This document shows positions 17,158 to 24,468 of a DNA stretch of 64,000 nt, piece after piece. The number at the start of each line of letters is the position of its first letter. Position 1 is the stretch's first letter. The translations under genes were made by a program, and so were the position numbers. The DNA is taken from the NCBI RefSeq assembly GCF_001976065.1, contig NZ_MNAH01000002.1:425450-489449 (forward strand), written 5' to 3'. The notes beneath the pieces are model-generated. The model was given only the letters and a program-made list of their open reading frames with translations, had not been told where the DNA came from and ran no database searches. Origin of the DNA: Pseudomonas putida. Lineage in GTDB: Bacteria; Pseudomonadota; Gammaproteobacteria; Pseudomonadales; Pseudomonadaceae.

Positions 17158-17850
17158 TCAGTTGACGTTGGCGTTCGAGTAAGTGGCGCGCGGCACGGCG
17201 ACCACGCGCTGGACGAAGATCCCCGGGGTGATGATGTGTTCGGGGTCCAGCTCTCCCAACTCGACGATCTGATTGACCTGGGCGATGGTGGTTTTCGCTG
17301 CCATGGCCATGATCGGGCCAAAGTTACGCGCGGCTTTGCGGAAGGTGAGATTGCCCCAGCGATCGCCTTTTTCCGCCTTGATCAGTGCAACGTCGGCGTG
17401 TAACGGCATTTCCAGCACGTAGTTGCGACCGTCGATTACCCGGGTTTCCTTGCCTTCGGCCAGCAACGTGCCGTACCCGGTCGGCGAATAAAACGCACCG
17501 ATGCCTGAGCCTGCCGCGCGAATACGTTCAGCCAGGTTGCCTTGCGGCACGACCTCAAGCTGCACTTTTCCGGCCAGGTAGAGTTCGTCGAAAACATAGG
17601 AATCGGACTGGCGTGGAAATGAGCAAATTACCTTGGCAACGCGCCCGGCCTTGAGCAGTGCAGCCAGGCCGATTTCACCGTTGCCGGCATTGTTGCTGAT
17701 GATGGTCAACTCGCGAGCGCCCGAAGCGATCACGCCATCTACCAGCTGCGACGGCATCCCGGCAGTGCCAAAGCCACCGACCATGATGACCGAACCATCG
17801 GCAATGCCGTCCAGTGCGGCAGCGACGGATTCAAATGTTTTATTGATCAA
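17158..17850 (-). CDS. pcaI: 3-oxoadipate CoA-transferase subunit A
   Basis: This 230-residue alpha subunit has the CoA-transferase I signature (DGSVIMVGGFGTAGMPSQLVDG, about residues 18-40). The GIGAFYSPTGYGT and EMPLHADVALIKA segments are characteristic of PcaI. It forms a heterotetramer with PcaJ in the cytosol and makes beta-ketoadipyl-CoA. It is the first gene of a two-gene minus-strand operon. Two PcaR-type boxes lie about 125-160 bp upstream, suggesting induction by beta-ketoadipate, as known for P. putida pcaIJ. The thiolase pcaF is not adjacent. Confidence 0.93.
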   Translation of the reverse strand: MINKTFESVAAALDGIADGSVIMVGGFGTAGMPSQLVDGVIASGARELTIISNNAGNGEIGLAALLKAGRVAKVICSFPRQSDSYVFDELYLAGKVQLEVVPQGNLAERIRAAGSGIGAFYSPTGYGTLLAEGKETRVIDGRNYVLEMPLHADVALIKAEKGDRWGNLTFRKAARNFGPIMAMAAKTTIAQVNQIVELGELDPEHIITPGIFVQRVVAVPRATYSNANVN

Positions 17851-17976
17851 GGCGTACTCCTGTTTTTATTCGGCTGAACAGAATGATCCGAGGGAAAACC
17901 GCGTGGATCACGGCAAATGCATGGTGCATAGGTTGCCAAACAATGGGTCGAGGAGGGTGCCCTGAGAGGCGATGTC

Positions 17977-18009
17977 GTGCGATTAACGAACACAAATCGA
18001 TTATCGAAC
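17977..18009 (-). promoter_or_regulatory. Two PcaR-type operator boxes
   Basis: Read on the minus strand, 17977-17991 is GTTCGTTAATCGCAC, one mismatch from the PcaR box GTTCGATAATCGCAC as I recall it from P. putida work. At 17995-18009 GTTCGATAATCGATT matches the first 12 of 15 bases. The boxes are direct repeats 18 bp apart. Tandem boxes of this kind are the known mode of PcaR (IclR family) control at pca promoters. Confidence 0.8.
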
Positions 18010-18124
18010 ACAGCGTTGGGTCTTTGAACGGGCATTACTGAAAGCAGCCCCTGGCGGCAATTGCGGGTTTCCAGAAATCGGATAAAGGTCGGCACAAACC
18101 AGATAGTCCGGGCCTTCGAGCTCC

Positions 18125-18345
18125 CACTAGCCCTTCAGCCACTATCTTCTGCGAGCTCGATCTGCCCACGGAGAAACTGGCTCAAGCGCGCCAAACAGGG
18201 CGGCCAATCCGTGCAAATTAGAGGGTTGGTCGGCAGCATCCAGGACATCGCCAGGCAAACCAACCTGCTGGCCCTCAATACCCAGCCTGCTCGGTTTCAA
18301 CGGCGAACGGCCGGATCCGGTGACAGGGCATTATCATTTGGGTAA
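18125..18345 (+). pseudogene. Methyl-accepting chemotaxis protein remnant
   Basis: A short frame reads GGQSVQ...LVGSIQDIARQTNLLALN, the hallmark of the MCP signalling tip (I..IA.QTNLLALNAAIEAARAGE). It then degenerates at TQPARFQRR where AAIEAARAG is expected. No HAMP, transmembrane or flanking MCP sequence remains on either side. It is a decayed fragment, with no sign of a functional start. Confidence 0.7.
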
Positions 18346-18522
18346 TGGCTGTCACCCATTCAACCCCGTGCTGATGCGTTTTAACAGCCCGGACAGTTGG
18401 AGTGCGTTTGGGAAGGGGGAGTAAATGCATATGCGTACTGGGGAGGAGATCCAAAAGGCCCGGCTCGGCGTGATGCTTGATTGAGCCGGACACTCCGTAG
18501 ATTTCCCGGTATGCGAGCCCCG

Positions 18523-19482
18523 TTACTTGCAGTTGCCAGCTTTACGATACCCCGCCGCCACAGCCTCGGCTTCTGACGTGAAGGAGATCTGGTTTTTCTC
18601 GGCCACCTGACCATAGCCAGGGCAACCCGCTGAGAGGTGATACACCTGACTCTTGCGGTTACCGATGACTATTCCGTTGGCGCTCGCGAGGGTTGGCTGT
18701 ACGCCTGCCCGTGGAGGATTAACAGGAATGGAGTTGACGACACCATCTCCAATCGCCTTATACCCTTGCGACCATCGACGCTCGCCCGTTACGAATGGAT
18801 TGGAGTGCCCCATGATTGCCGCAATGCGACGATCCCGCTCTTTCTCCCAAGGCGAAACCGGGTACTGCTTGTCCCAGGCCATCAGTAGCTGTTGCTGCTG
18901 ACGGGACATGTTCAGTTTGTATCTGTCGAACATGTAAAAGGTCGTCCTTGCGACAAGCCCTTTTACTTCGTCACGCGGCTCTGCAGCACGCTGGTCGAAA
19001 TCAACCCGCGTCTTGCATTGCCCATACTGCGGCGCTACCCCGGTGGCCATGCCGTAATTGAAATTGCTACGGTCGCCGTTCACTTCTCCAACAGAGGGGT
19101 AAAGGTTGAAAAGGTCCGCTTCCATTGCCCGAAACACAGGATCATCGTCCACACAGTGCTCGCGCCCACCGTTCTTCCAGCATTGGCGCTGGTTACCGAA
19201 CGTCCAGGCTGGAACGATATGCTCCCACTCAGTCCGCTCTGCCCGAGTCTCTTGGCTTCTGGCCTTGAGGCCACATGACTGGGCATCGATACGACCACCT
19301 GATTTACCCACCCAGGTCCATTTGCAGCCGCAATACAACTCGCCCATGGAGCTGTTCGCCTGGTCGAGGTAAATTTTTTGCTTGGCGATGACCTTGGCTT
19401 CGGAAAAGGTCGAGGGAGGGCTAGAGAAGGCGGGGGTAATGACCGAAAGGGACAGCGCTACTACGGAAAACAGCTTTTTCAT
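18523..19482 (-). CDS. Secreted endonuclease I with C-terminal Ada-like Cys domain
   Basis: The 319-residue protein starts with a Sec signal peptide (KKLFSVVALSLSVITPAFS, cleavage near residue 20). The endonuclease I/Dns domain follows (about 22-235), with catalytic His88 in TEWEHIVPAWTFGNQ, paired cysteines, and a downstream NGDRSNFNYG metal-site motif. It degrades DNA in the periplasm or outside the cell. An extra tail (about 268-318: GNRKSQVYHLSAGCPGY...AGYRKAGNC) resembles the Ada-type metal-binding module found fused to secreted nucleases. It stands alone, with no operon partners. Confidence 0.88.
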   Translation of the reverse strand: MKKLFSVVALSLSVITPAFSSPPSTFSEAKVIAKQKIYLDQANSSMGELYCGCKWTWVGKSGGRIDAQSCGLKARSQETRAERTEWEHIVPAWTFGNQRQCWKNGGREHCVDDDPVFRAMEADLFNLYPSVGEVNGDRSNFNYGMATGVAPQYGQCKTRVDFDQRAAEPRDEVKGLVARTTFYMFDRYKLNMSRQQQQLLMAWDKQYPVSPWEKERDRRIAAIMGHSNPFVTGERRWSQGYKAIGDGVVNSIPVNPPRAGVQPTLASANGIVIGNRKSQVYHLSAGCPGYGQVAEKNQISFTSEAEAVAAGYRKAGNCK

Positions 19483-19603
19483 GGGTAAACATTGGCAGTG
19501 TTGGGGCGCGCATTATACGCATGGGCTCCACGCTGAATCATGGAAACCCGGCTAGCGCGCCTTTCCGGCAGAGGCGCCCGACCGCGGTCGGGCGCCATTT
19601 GAC

Positions 19604-21427
19604 TCAGCCCTTGTGATGACTCTCTGCAAGGCCATAGACGTTGGTGTCGATGCCTTCGAAGCGCGCTTTCAACTGTAGCGCCAGATACAGTGAATAATGC
19701 CGTGACTGATGCAGGTTGCCACCGTGGAACCAGAGGTTGTCCTGCTGTGTCGGCTTCCACATGTTGCGCAGTTCGCCCTCGTACGGGCCAGGATCATTGG
19801 TGGTGCCAGAACCCAGGCCCCAGCAGCGGCCGACCTTGTCAGCCACTTCCTGGGAAATCAGCTTCGCCGCCCACCCATTCATTGAGCCATAGCCCGTGGC
19901 ATAGACGATCAGGTCTGCCGGTAATCGGCTGCCATCGTTGAGTACCACGGCATCGGCTTCGATGCGTTCAACCCCCAGGCCAGGTGCGCTCTTGAGCTTG
20001 ATCGTGCCGTTGGCGATCAGTTCGCTGGCGCCGACGTCGATGTAGTAACCGGAACCACGGCGTACATACTTCATGAAAAGGCCAGACTCGTCGTCGCCGA
20101 AATCGAGCATGAAGCCGGCCTTGGCCAAGCGTTCGTAGAAGTCCTTGTCACGCTCCTTGATCGCCGCAAAGACAGGTTGATGAAAGCTTGGCATGACCTT
20201 GTAGGGGATCGAGGCGAACAGCATGTCGGCCTTGTCCGTGGTCAACCCCGTCTCCAGGGCGTCTTCAGAGTAGAGCCCGCCGAAGACGAGTTCCATCAAA
20301 CTGTCGGAGCGCACGATGTGGGTACTGGAGCGTTGCACCATGGTCACCTCGGCGCCGTTCTCCACCAGGTCGGCGCAGATATCGTGGGCCGAATTGTTCG
20401 CACCGATGACCACCGCGCGCTTGCCACGCCAGGCATCGCCACCGGGATGGCGACTGGAATGATGCTGCTGGCCATTGAAGACCTCGGCACCCGGGTAATC
20501 GGGAACATTGGGTACGCCAGACATGCCGGTGGCGAGGATCAACTGGGCAGGCTGTAGCGTCACAGGCTCGCCATCGCGCTGCACCTCCACCTTCCAGGTG
20601 CCACTTTGTTCGTCAAAGCGGGCGCTCACGCACTCTGTGCGCGGCCAATAATTGAGCTCCATGACTTTGCTGTACATCTCCAGCCAGTCGCCGATCTGAT
20701 CTTTAGGGGTGAAGACCGGCCAGTGATCGGGGAAGGGCAGGTAAGGCATGTGGTCGTACCAGACCGGGTCGTGCAGGCACAGTGATTTGTAACGACCGCG
20801 CCACTGATCACCGGGACGCTCGGCCTTGTCGACGATCAAGGTCGGCACGCCCATTCGCTTGAGCCGCGCAGCAAGCCCCAACCCACCCTGGCCGCCACCC
20901 ACGATCAGGCAGTAAGGTTGGGTGGTGATGCCCAGCGAAGCTTCTTCATCACGACGGCGTTCCAGCCAATTGCGTTTGTCGGCATGGGCATGGCCATGAT
21001 TGGCCCCCATTGGACGACGTCGGCCCCTGGGTTCTTCAAAGCCCTTGAGCTCGCGCATGGTCGTCAGCAGCGTCCAGCACAGCCCCTCCTTCAGACGCAC
21101 GTAGCCTTTACCTCGCGCCGCAGCGGTTTCCAGGCTGATCCAACCTTCGAGCACACCGTTATCGAGCGTCGCCTCACCTTCGAGTTTCCATTGCCCGGGA
21201 CGAATCTCGTCGAGGCGCGTTTCAAGCATGTCACGGATGGCAGGCTTGCCTTCCAGGGTCACCAGGTTCCAGCTGAAAAGCAGCAGGTCACGCCAGTGAC
21301 ACTCTTGGGCAAACAATCTCAGCGCGCCGTCCAGGTCACGTTGGGCGAGACGCTCGCCGAGGTTCTCGACCCAGGCCGCGAGCTGGGCAGTTGGCGTTTG
21401 CAGAGGTGTTTCGATAGCGACGTTCAT
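19604..21427 (-). CDS. Flavin-containing monooxygenase with N-terminal NTF2-like domain
   Basis: This 607-residue protein starts at the ATG at 21427, preceded by GAGAGG. Residues about 10-130 look like an NTF2/SnoaL-like domain (LAQRDLDGALRLFAQECHWRDLL). From about 172 an FMO/Baeyer-Villiger-like flavoprotein begins with FAD motif CLIVGGGQGGLG, then a second Rossmann motif VVIGANNSAHD for NADPH, and the ATGYG motif near the end. The BVMO fingerprint FxGxxxHxxxWP/D is not intact (FNGQQHHSSRHPGG), so hydroxylation or sulfur/nitrogen oxidation is as likely as ester formation. It is transcribed from a sigma-54-type promoter and divergent from an AcoR-like activator gene, so it is probably induced by its substrate. 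Confidence 0.82.
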   Translation of the reverse strand: MNVAIETPLQTPTAQLAAWVENLGERLAQRDLDGALRLFAQECHWRDLLLFSWNLVTLEGKPAIRDMLETRLDEIRPGQWKLEGEATLDNGVLEGWISLETAAARGKGYVRLKEGLCWTLLTTMRELKGFEEPRGRRRPMGANHGHAHADKRNWLERRRDEEASLGITTQPYCLIVGGGQGGLGLAARLKRMGVPTLIVDKAERPGDQWRGRYKSLCLHDPVWYDHMPYLPFPDHWPVFTPKDQIGDWLEMYSKVMELNYWPRTECVSARFDEQSGTWKVEVQRDGEPVTLQPAQLILATGMSGVPNVPDYPGAEVFNGQQHHSSRHPGGDAWRGKRAVVIGANNSAHDICADLVENGAEVTMVQRSSTHIVRSDSLMELVFGGLYSEDALETGLTTDKADMLFASIPYKVMPSFHQPVFAAIKERDKDFYERLAKAGFMLDFGDDESGLFMKYVRRGSGYYIDVGASELIANGTIKLKSAPGLGVERIEADAVVLNDGSRLPADLIVYATGYGSMNGWAAKLISQEVADKVGRCWGLGSGTTNDPGPYEGELRNMWKPTQQDNLWFHGGNLHQSRHYSLYLALQLKARFEGIDTNVYGLAESHHKG

Positions 21428-21469
21428 GGAGCCTCTCCCGATCTTGTTGTTTTGGTAACAACTGCCCTT

Positions 21470-21487
21470 GAGCAAGGCCCGGGCCAG
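21470..21487 (-). promoter_or_regulatory. Sigma-54 (-24/-12) promoter of the flavin monooxygenase
   Basis: The minus strand reads CTGGCCCGGGCCTTGCTC, with the invariant GG and GC exactly 10 nt apart, matching TGGCAC-N5-TTGCW at most positions. It lies 43-60 nt before the monooxygenase ATG. A sigma-54 activator is encoded divergently next door, which supports the call. Confidence 0.75.
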
Positions 21488-21550
21488 TTTGGTGAAAGGC
21501 CCGTTGCAGAGCGGCTGGCGCAGGACTGCTCAGGCGTTGACGCGGATTCA

Positions 21551-21635
21551 TGTCACGATTTCGGGAATGGCGGATGACAGAGTGTCACTCAGTGCAAAAA
21601 GCGCCCGCTGCGAACTTTTCATATAAGCTGCGAAC
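21551..21635. promoter_or_regulatory. Candidate activator binding region (dyad and direct repeat)
   Basis: TGACA-gag-TGTCA (21575-21587) is an interrupted dyad about 90-100 bp upstream of the sigma-54 promoter. A related TGTCAC lies at 21551. GCTGCGAAC is repeated at 21607-21615 and 21627-21635, two helical turns apart. Either could be the upstream activating sequence for the AcoR-like protein, or autoregulatory sites. Confidence 0.45.
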
Positions 21636-21671
21636 AGTCCCGTGTCCTGACCGTAACGGAGAACAAGAACA

Positions 21672-23564
21672 ATGAAGCCGGCCCTGATCAACGCCCATGC
21701 CCAACAAGTGCTCCAAGCCGTGCAGGGCACTCACGTCAACCACAGCCAGACTGACCTGGCGATCACACGTTCCTGGCGCCGGTGCCTGGATCAGCATCAG
21801 CTCGATCCCGCCAGCCGTCGCGCGCCTAATGTCGTTGAGCATCCACGTTTGCAGGATCACCGCGCGCCACTGGAAAGCATCATGTCCGTGGCGCACTGGC
21901 AGATGAGCAGTCTGCACCAGCAACTCGGGCGTGACGGCCACGTGGTGCTGCTCACCGATGCTCGTGGTGTGGCGATTGACAGTGTGTTCAACGAATCCGA
22001 GCGCGCCGTATTTCAGCGTTCCGGGCTGTGGCTCGGCTCGGTATGGAGTGAAGATTGCGAGGGCACCAACGGTGTCGGCACCTGCCTGGTCGAGCGACAG
22101 CACGTCACCATCCGTCGTGATGAACATTTTCGCGGCAAGCACGTCGGTCTGACCTGTTCGGCCAGCCCGATATTCGATGCCAGCGGGGAGTTGCTCGCCG
22201 TGCTCAACCTTTCCTCTGTAAGGGATGACCAAAGCCTTGCGCAACACTTCCAGGCCATGGCATTGACCAACCTGTCGGCCAAGTTGATCGAGAGCTGTTT
22301 TTTCCTGGGGCATGATCCGCAGCGCTACTTGCTGCGCTTCCACCCTGAGGCAGGCTTCGTTGGGCTGCTGGGTGAAGGCCTGCTCAGTTTCGACGAGAGT
22401 ATCCGTGTCTGTTCAGTCAATCAGGCTGCGCTGGATCTGCTGGGCCTCAGCCGTGACCAGGTGGTTGGGCAATCGCTGACGATGTTGCTGCAAACACCTG
22501 TCGATCAGGTGATGTGTCAGGCCAGCGCGCAGCCGAGTGTCTGCTGGCCAATGCGCCTGGCGGACGGACGCCTGCTCTACGGACAATTGCGCGAACCCGT
22601 GCACCAGGTACCTTCAGTCACCCCTGCAATTGCCGCGATCAACGACGTGCACGTGTGCCTGGAAGACCCGCGCCTGCAACGCGGCTTTGCTCGCGCATTG
22701 CGTGTTCTGGAGCGTGATGTGCCGGTGTTTCTACAGGGCGAAACCGGTACCGGCAAAGAAGCGTTTGCGGCGGCGCTGCATCGCGCCAGCGCCAGGGCGA
22801 GCCAGCCGTTTGTGGCGATCAATTGCGCGGCAATTCCAGAAGCGCTGATTGAAAGCGAGCTGTTTGGCTATCGCGGCGGCAGCTTCACCGGCGCACGCAA
22901 GGACGGGATGATCGGTAAGCTGGAGCAGGCCCATGGCGGCATTCTGTTTCTCGATGAGATCGCCGACATGCCGCTGGCGCTACAGACTCGCCTGCTGCGG
23001 GTGCTGGAGGAACGTCAGGTGGTACCGCTGGGTGGCGCGACGCCACGTCCGCTCGACGTACGCCTTGTCAGTGCCAGCCACCAGGATCTGCAGACCTGCG
23101 TGGCCGAAGGGCGCTTTCGCGAGGATCTGTTCTATCGTGTGGCCGGGTTCGCCGTGCAGCTCCCACCACTGCGCGAACGTTCCGACAAGGGCCGTTTGCT
23201 CGACCTGTTGCTGCGCGAGGAGGCGGCAGGGGCCAGGATTCGGCTGGATGCGGGTGTCAGGGAGCGCTTGCTGGCGCACCCTTGGCCAGGCAATGTCCGG
23301 CAGCTGCGTACCTGTCTGCGCACTCTGGTGGCGTTGGCGTGGGAAGGGCGTGTCACCCTGGACGACCTGGCGGAATTGCTGCCGGTTGCGCCAGCGACAA
23401 CCGCGCAGGTTGAAAATCCGCTTGGATTATCCGAACGGCAGACGCTGCTGACGTTGATCGAGGCGGAGCACTGGCATATCGCCCGTGTTGCCGCCCGCCT
23501 GGGGATCAGCCGCAATACGCTCTATCGCAAACTGCGGCAGCACGGTATTTCACGACCGGGTTGA
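21672..23564 (+). CDS. Sigma-54-dependent transcriptional activator, AcoR type
   Basis: This 630-residue bacterial enhancer-binding protein has a GAF-like sensor region at about residues 60-210, with conserved SVWSEDCEGTNGVGTCLVE. A PAS-like segment (SFDESIRVCSVNQAALDLLGLSRDQVVG) follows at about 235-300. The AAA+ domain (about 335-560) has Walker A GETGTGKEAF, the sigma-54 contact loop as GSFTGA instead of GAFTGA, and Walker B GGILFLDEIADM. A Fis-type HTH (about 590-627) ends the protein. The order matches AcoR/AcxR-type regulators of acetoin, alcohol or ketone catabolism. Divergent orientation from the flavin monooxygenase with its sigma-54 promoter makes that gene the likely target. Confidence 0.92.
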   Translation: MKPALINAHAQQVLQAVQGTHVNHSQTDLAITRSWRRCLDQHQLDPASRRAPNVVEHPRLQDHRAPLESIMSVAHWQMSSLHQQLGRDGHVVLLTDARGVAIDSVFNESERAVFQRSGLWLGSVWSEDCEGTNGVGTCLVERQHVTIRRDEHFRGKHVGLTCSASPIFDASGELLAVLNLSSVRDDQSLAQHFQAMALTNLSAKLIESCFFLGHDPQRYLLRFHPEAGFVGLLGEGLLSFDESIRVCSVNQAALDLLGLSRDQVVGQSLTMLLQTPVDQVMCQASAQPSVCWPMRLADGRLLYGQLREPVHQVPSVTPAIAAINDVHVCLEDPRLQRGFARALRVLERDVPVFLQGETGTGKEAFAAALHRASARASQPFVAINCAAIPEALIESELFGYRGGSFTGARKDGMIGKLEQAHGGILFLDEIADMPLALQTRLLRVLEERQVVPLGGATPRPLDVRLVSASHQDLQTCVAEGRFREDLFYRVAGFAVQLPPLRERSDKGRLLDLLLREEAAGARIRLDAGVRERLLAHPWPGNVRQLRTCLRTLVALAWEGRVTLDDLAELLPVAPATTAQVENPLGLSERQTLLTLIEAEHWHIARVAARLGISRNTLYRKLRQHGISRPG

Positions 23565-23793
23565 ATGCGCAGTGACACAAGGAATTTTTGAAACCGCCGG
23601 ACACCCGATCCGATCGTCCCGCGCATCCCCTACAGTAGATGACCTGGATGTTGAGGCCCGTTAGCGAAACCGGGTTAGAGTGTTCGTCAATATCTGTTCA
23701 CAAGGCCCCACCCTTCAATTCGCATTGCCGCGCCAAGCGGTTCCCGCGTACGAACCGGGCAACAACAACCGTACATCAATCGTTGTTTGAAGA

Positions 23794-24468
23794 ATGAATC
23801 GACCGCTGTTTGTTTCTCTGGATGGGCCCAAGGGAACCGGCAAAACCACATTGTTGGAAGCCGTCACGAAAGCACTGAGGGCAGGCAACAAAAAGGTGAT
23901 CCGGCTTTGCGAGAGTAAAAGCGATCCCTTCAGGGGTGAAACAATGACCCTCGTCAACCAACTCGTCAGAAATCCCAGCCGGGATCTGGAGTTGAGGGTT
24001 TGTGAGCGCTTTGCTGACAGCCGTACCTGGATTTCCCGGCATGTGCTGACTAAACAGCCGCCCGGGAGCATCATCTTGATCGATCGCTGGTACCCGTCCG
24101 ATGCCGCGTTTCGCCGGCTGGTCCCGTTTGCAGAGATTCTGCAGTTGAACATTGATCGAAACGTGCAAGTGCCAGACCTGCATGTCGGCGTTGTCACCGA
24201 CCCTGATATTTCCTGGGCGAGGGCAGCGGCACGCCGGCGTGGGCTGAGCAGTACGGTGATCCATAAGCTGGAAGAACACGTCGCGTGTACCCAGGCGTTC
24301 GAGCGTGCGATTGCAGATCACGGCTGGGTGTTATGCCGTAATGAAGGAACGATCGAAGACGCCACGCTGCAGGTGGTTGCTGAGATCCATAAAGTCCTTG
24401 GCGGTCTGAACTTTATCGCCAATGGTGGTACCACCATTGGCGATGGAAATCGAGCGTTCAGAGCGTAG
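23794..24468 (+). CDS. Thymidylate kinase-like P-loop nucleotide kinase
   Basis: This 224-residue protein has Walker A GPKGTGKTT (residues 11-19), the LID/substrate style DRWYPSDAAFRR near residue 108, and an arginine cluster RAAARRRG, as in the thymidylate/deoxynucleoside kinase fold. It is not the housekeeping Tmk, whose DR(Y/F)xxSxxAYQ motif it alters. It is an isolated gene. Its substrate may be a nucleotide, a modified nucleotide or something else. Its last codons read through a 30-bp perfect palindrome and overlap the 3' end of oprB by 11 bp, so the original stop may have lain earlier. Confidence 0.7.
   Translation: MNRPLFVSLDGPKGTGKTTLLEAVTKALRAGNKKVIRLCESKSDPFRGETMTLVNQLVRNPSRDLELRVCERFADSRTWISRHVLTKQPPGSIILIDRWYPSDAAFRRLVPFAEILQLNIDRNVQVPDLHVGVVTDPDISWARAAARRRGLSSTVIHKLEEHVACTQAFERAIADHGWVLCRNEGTIEDATLQVVAEIHKVLGGLNFIANGGTTIGDGNRAFRA
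24415..24444. terminator. 30-bp perfect palindrome, likely bidirectional terminator
   Basis: Bases 24415-24444 are perfectly self-complementary with no spacer, centred on GGTACC. The element lies inside the last codons of the kinase-like gene and just beyond the oprB stop codon, where two convergent transcripts meet. It lacks a T-run, so it could also be a protein-binding site or recombination scar. Confidence 0.7.

Larger units (their letters stand above)
17851..18522. other. Long gap upstream of pcaI with gene debris
   Basis: This 670-bp stretch holds the pcaIJ control region (PcaR-type boxes at 17977-18009) and a decayed chemoreceptor fragment at about 18125-18345. The rest (18346-18522) shows no coherent frame or repeat. 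Confidence 0.65.

Noticed and set aside
23565..23793. Possible small RNA or gene in the gap before the kinase-like gene
   Set aside because: Only short frames without ribosome sites and no strong terminator were seen; evidence is insufficient.
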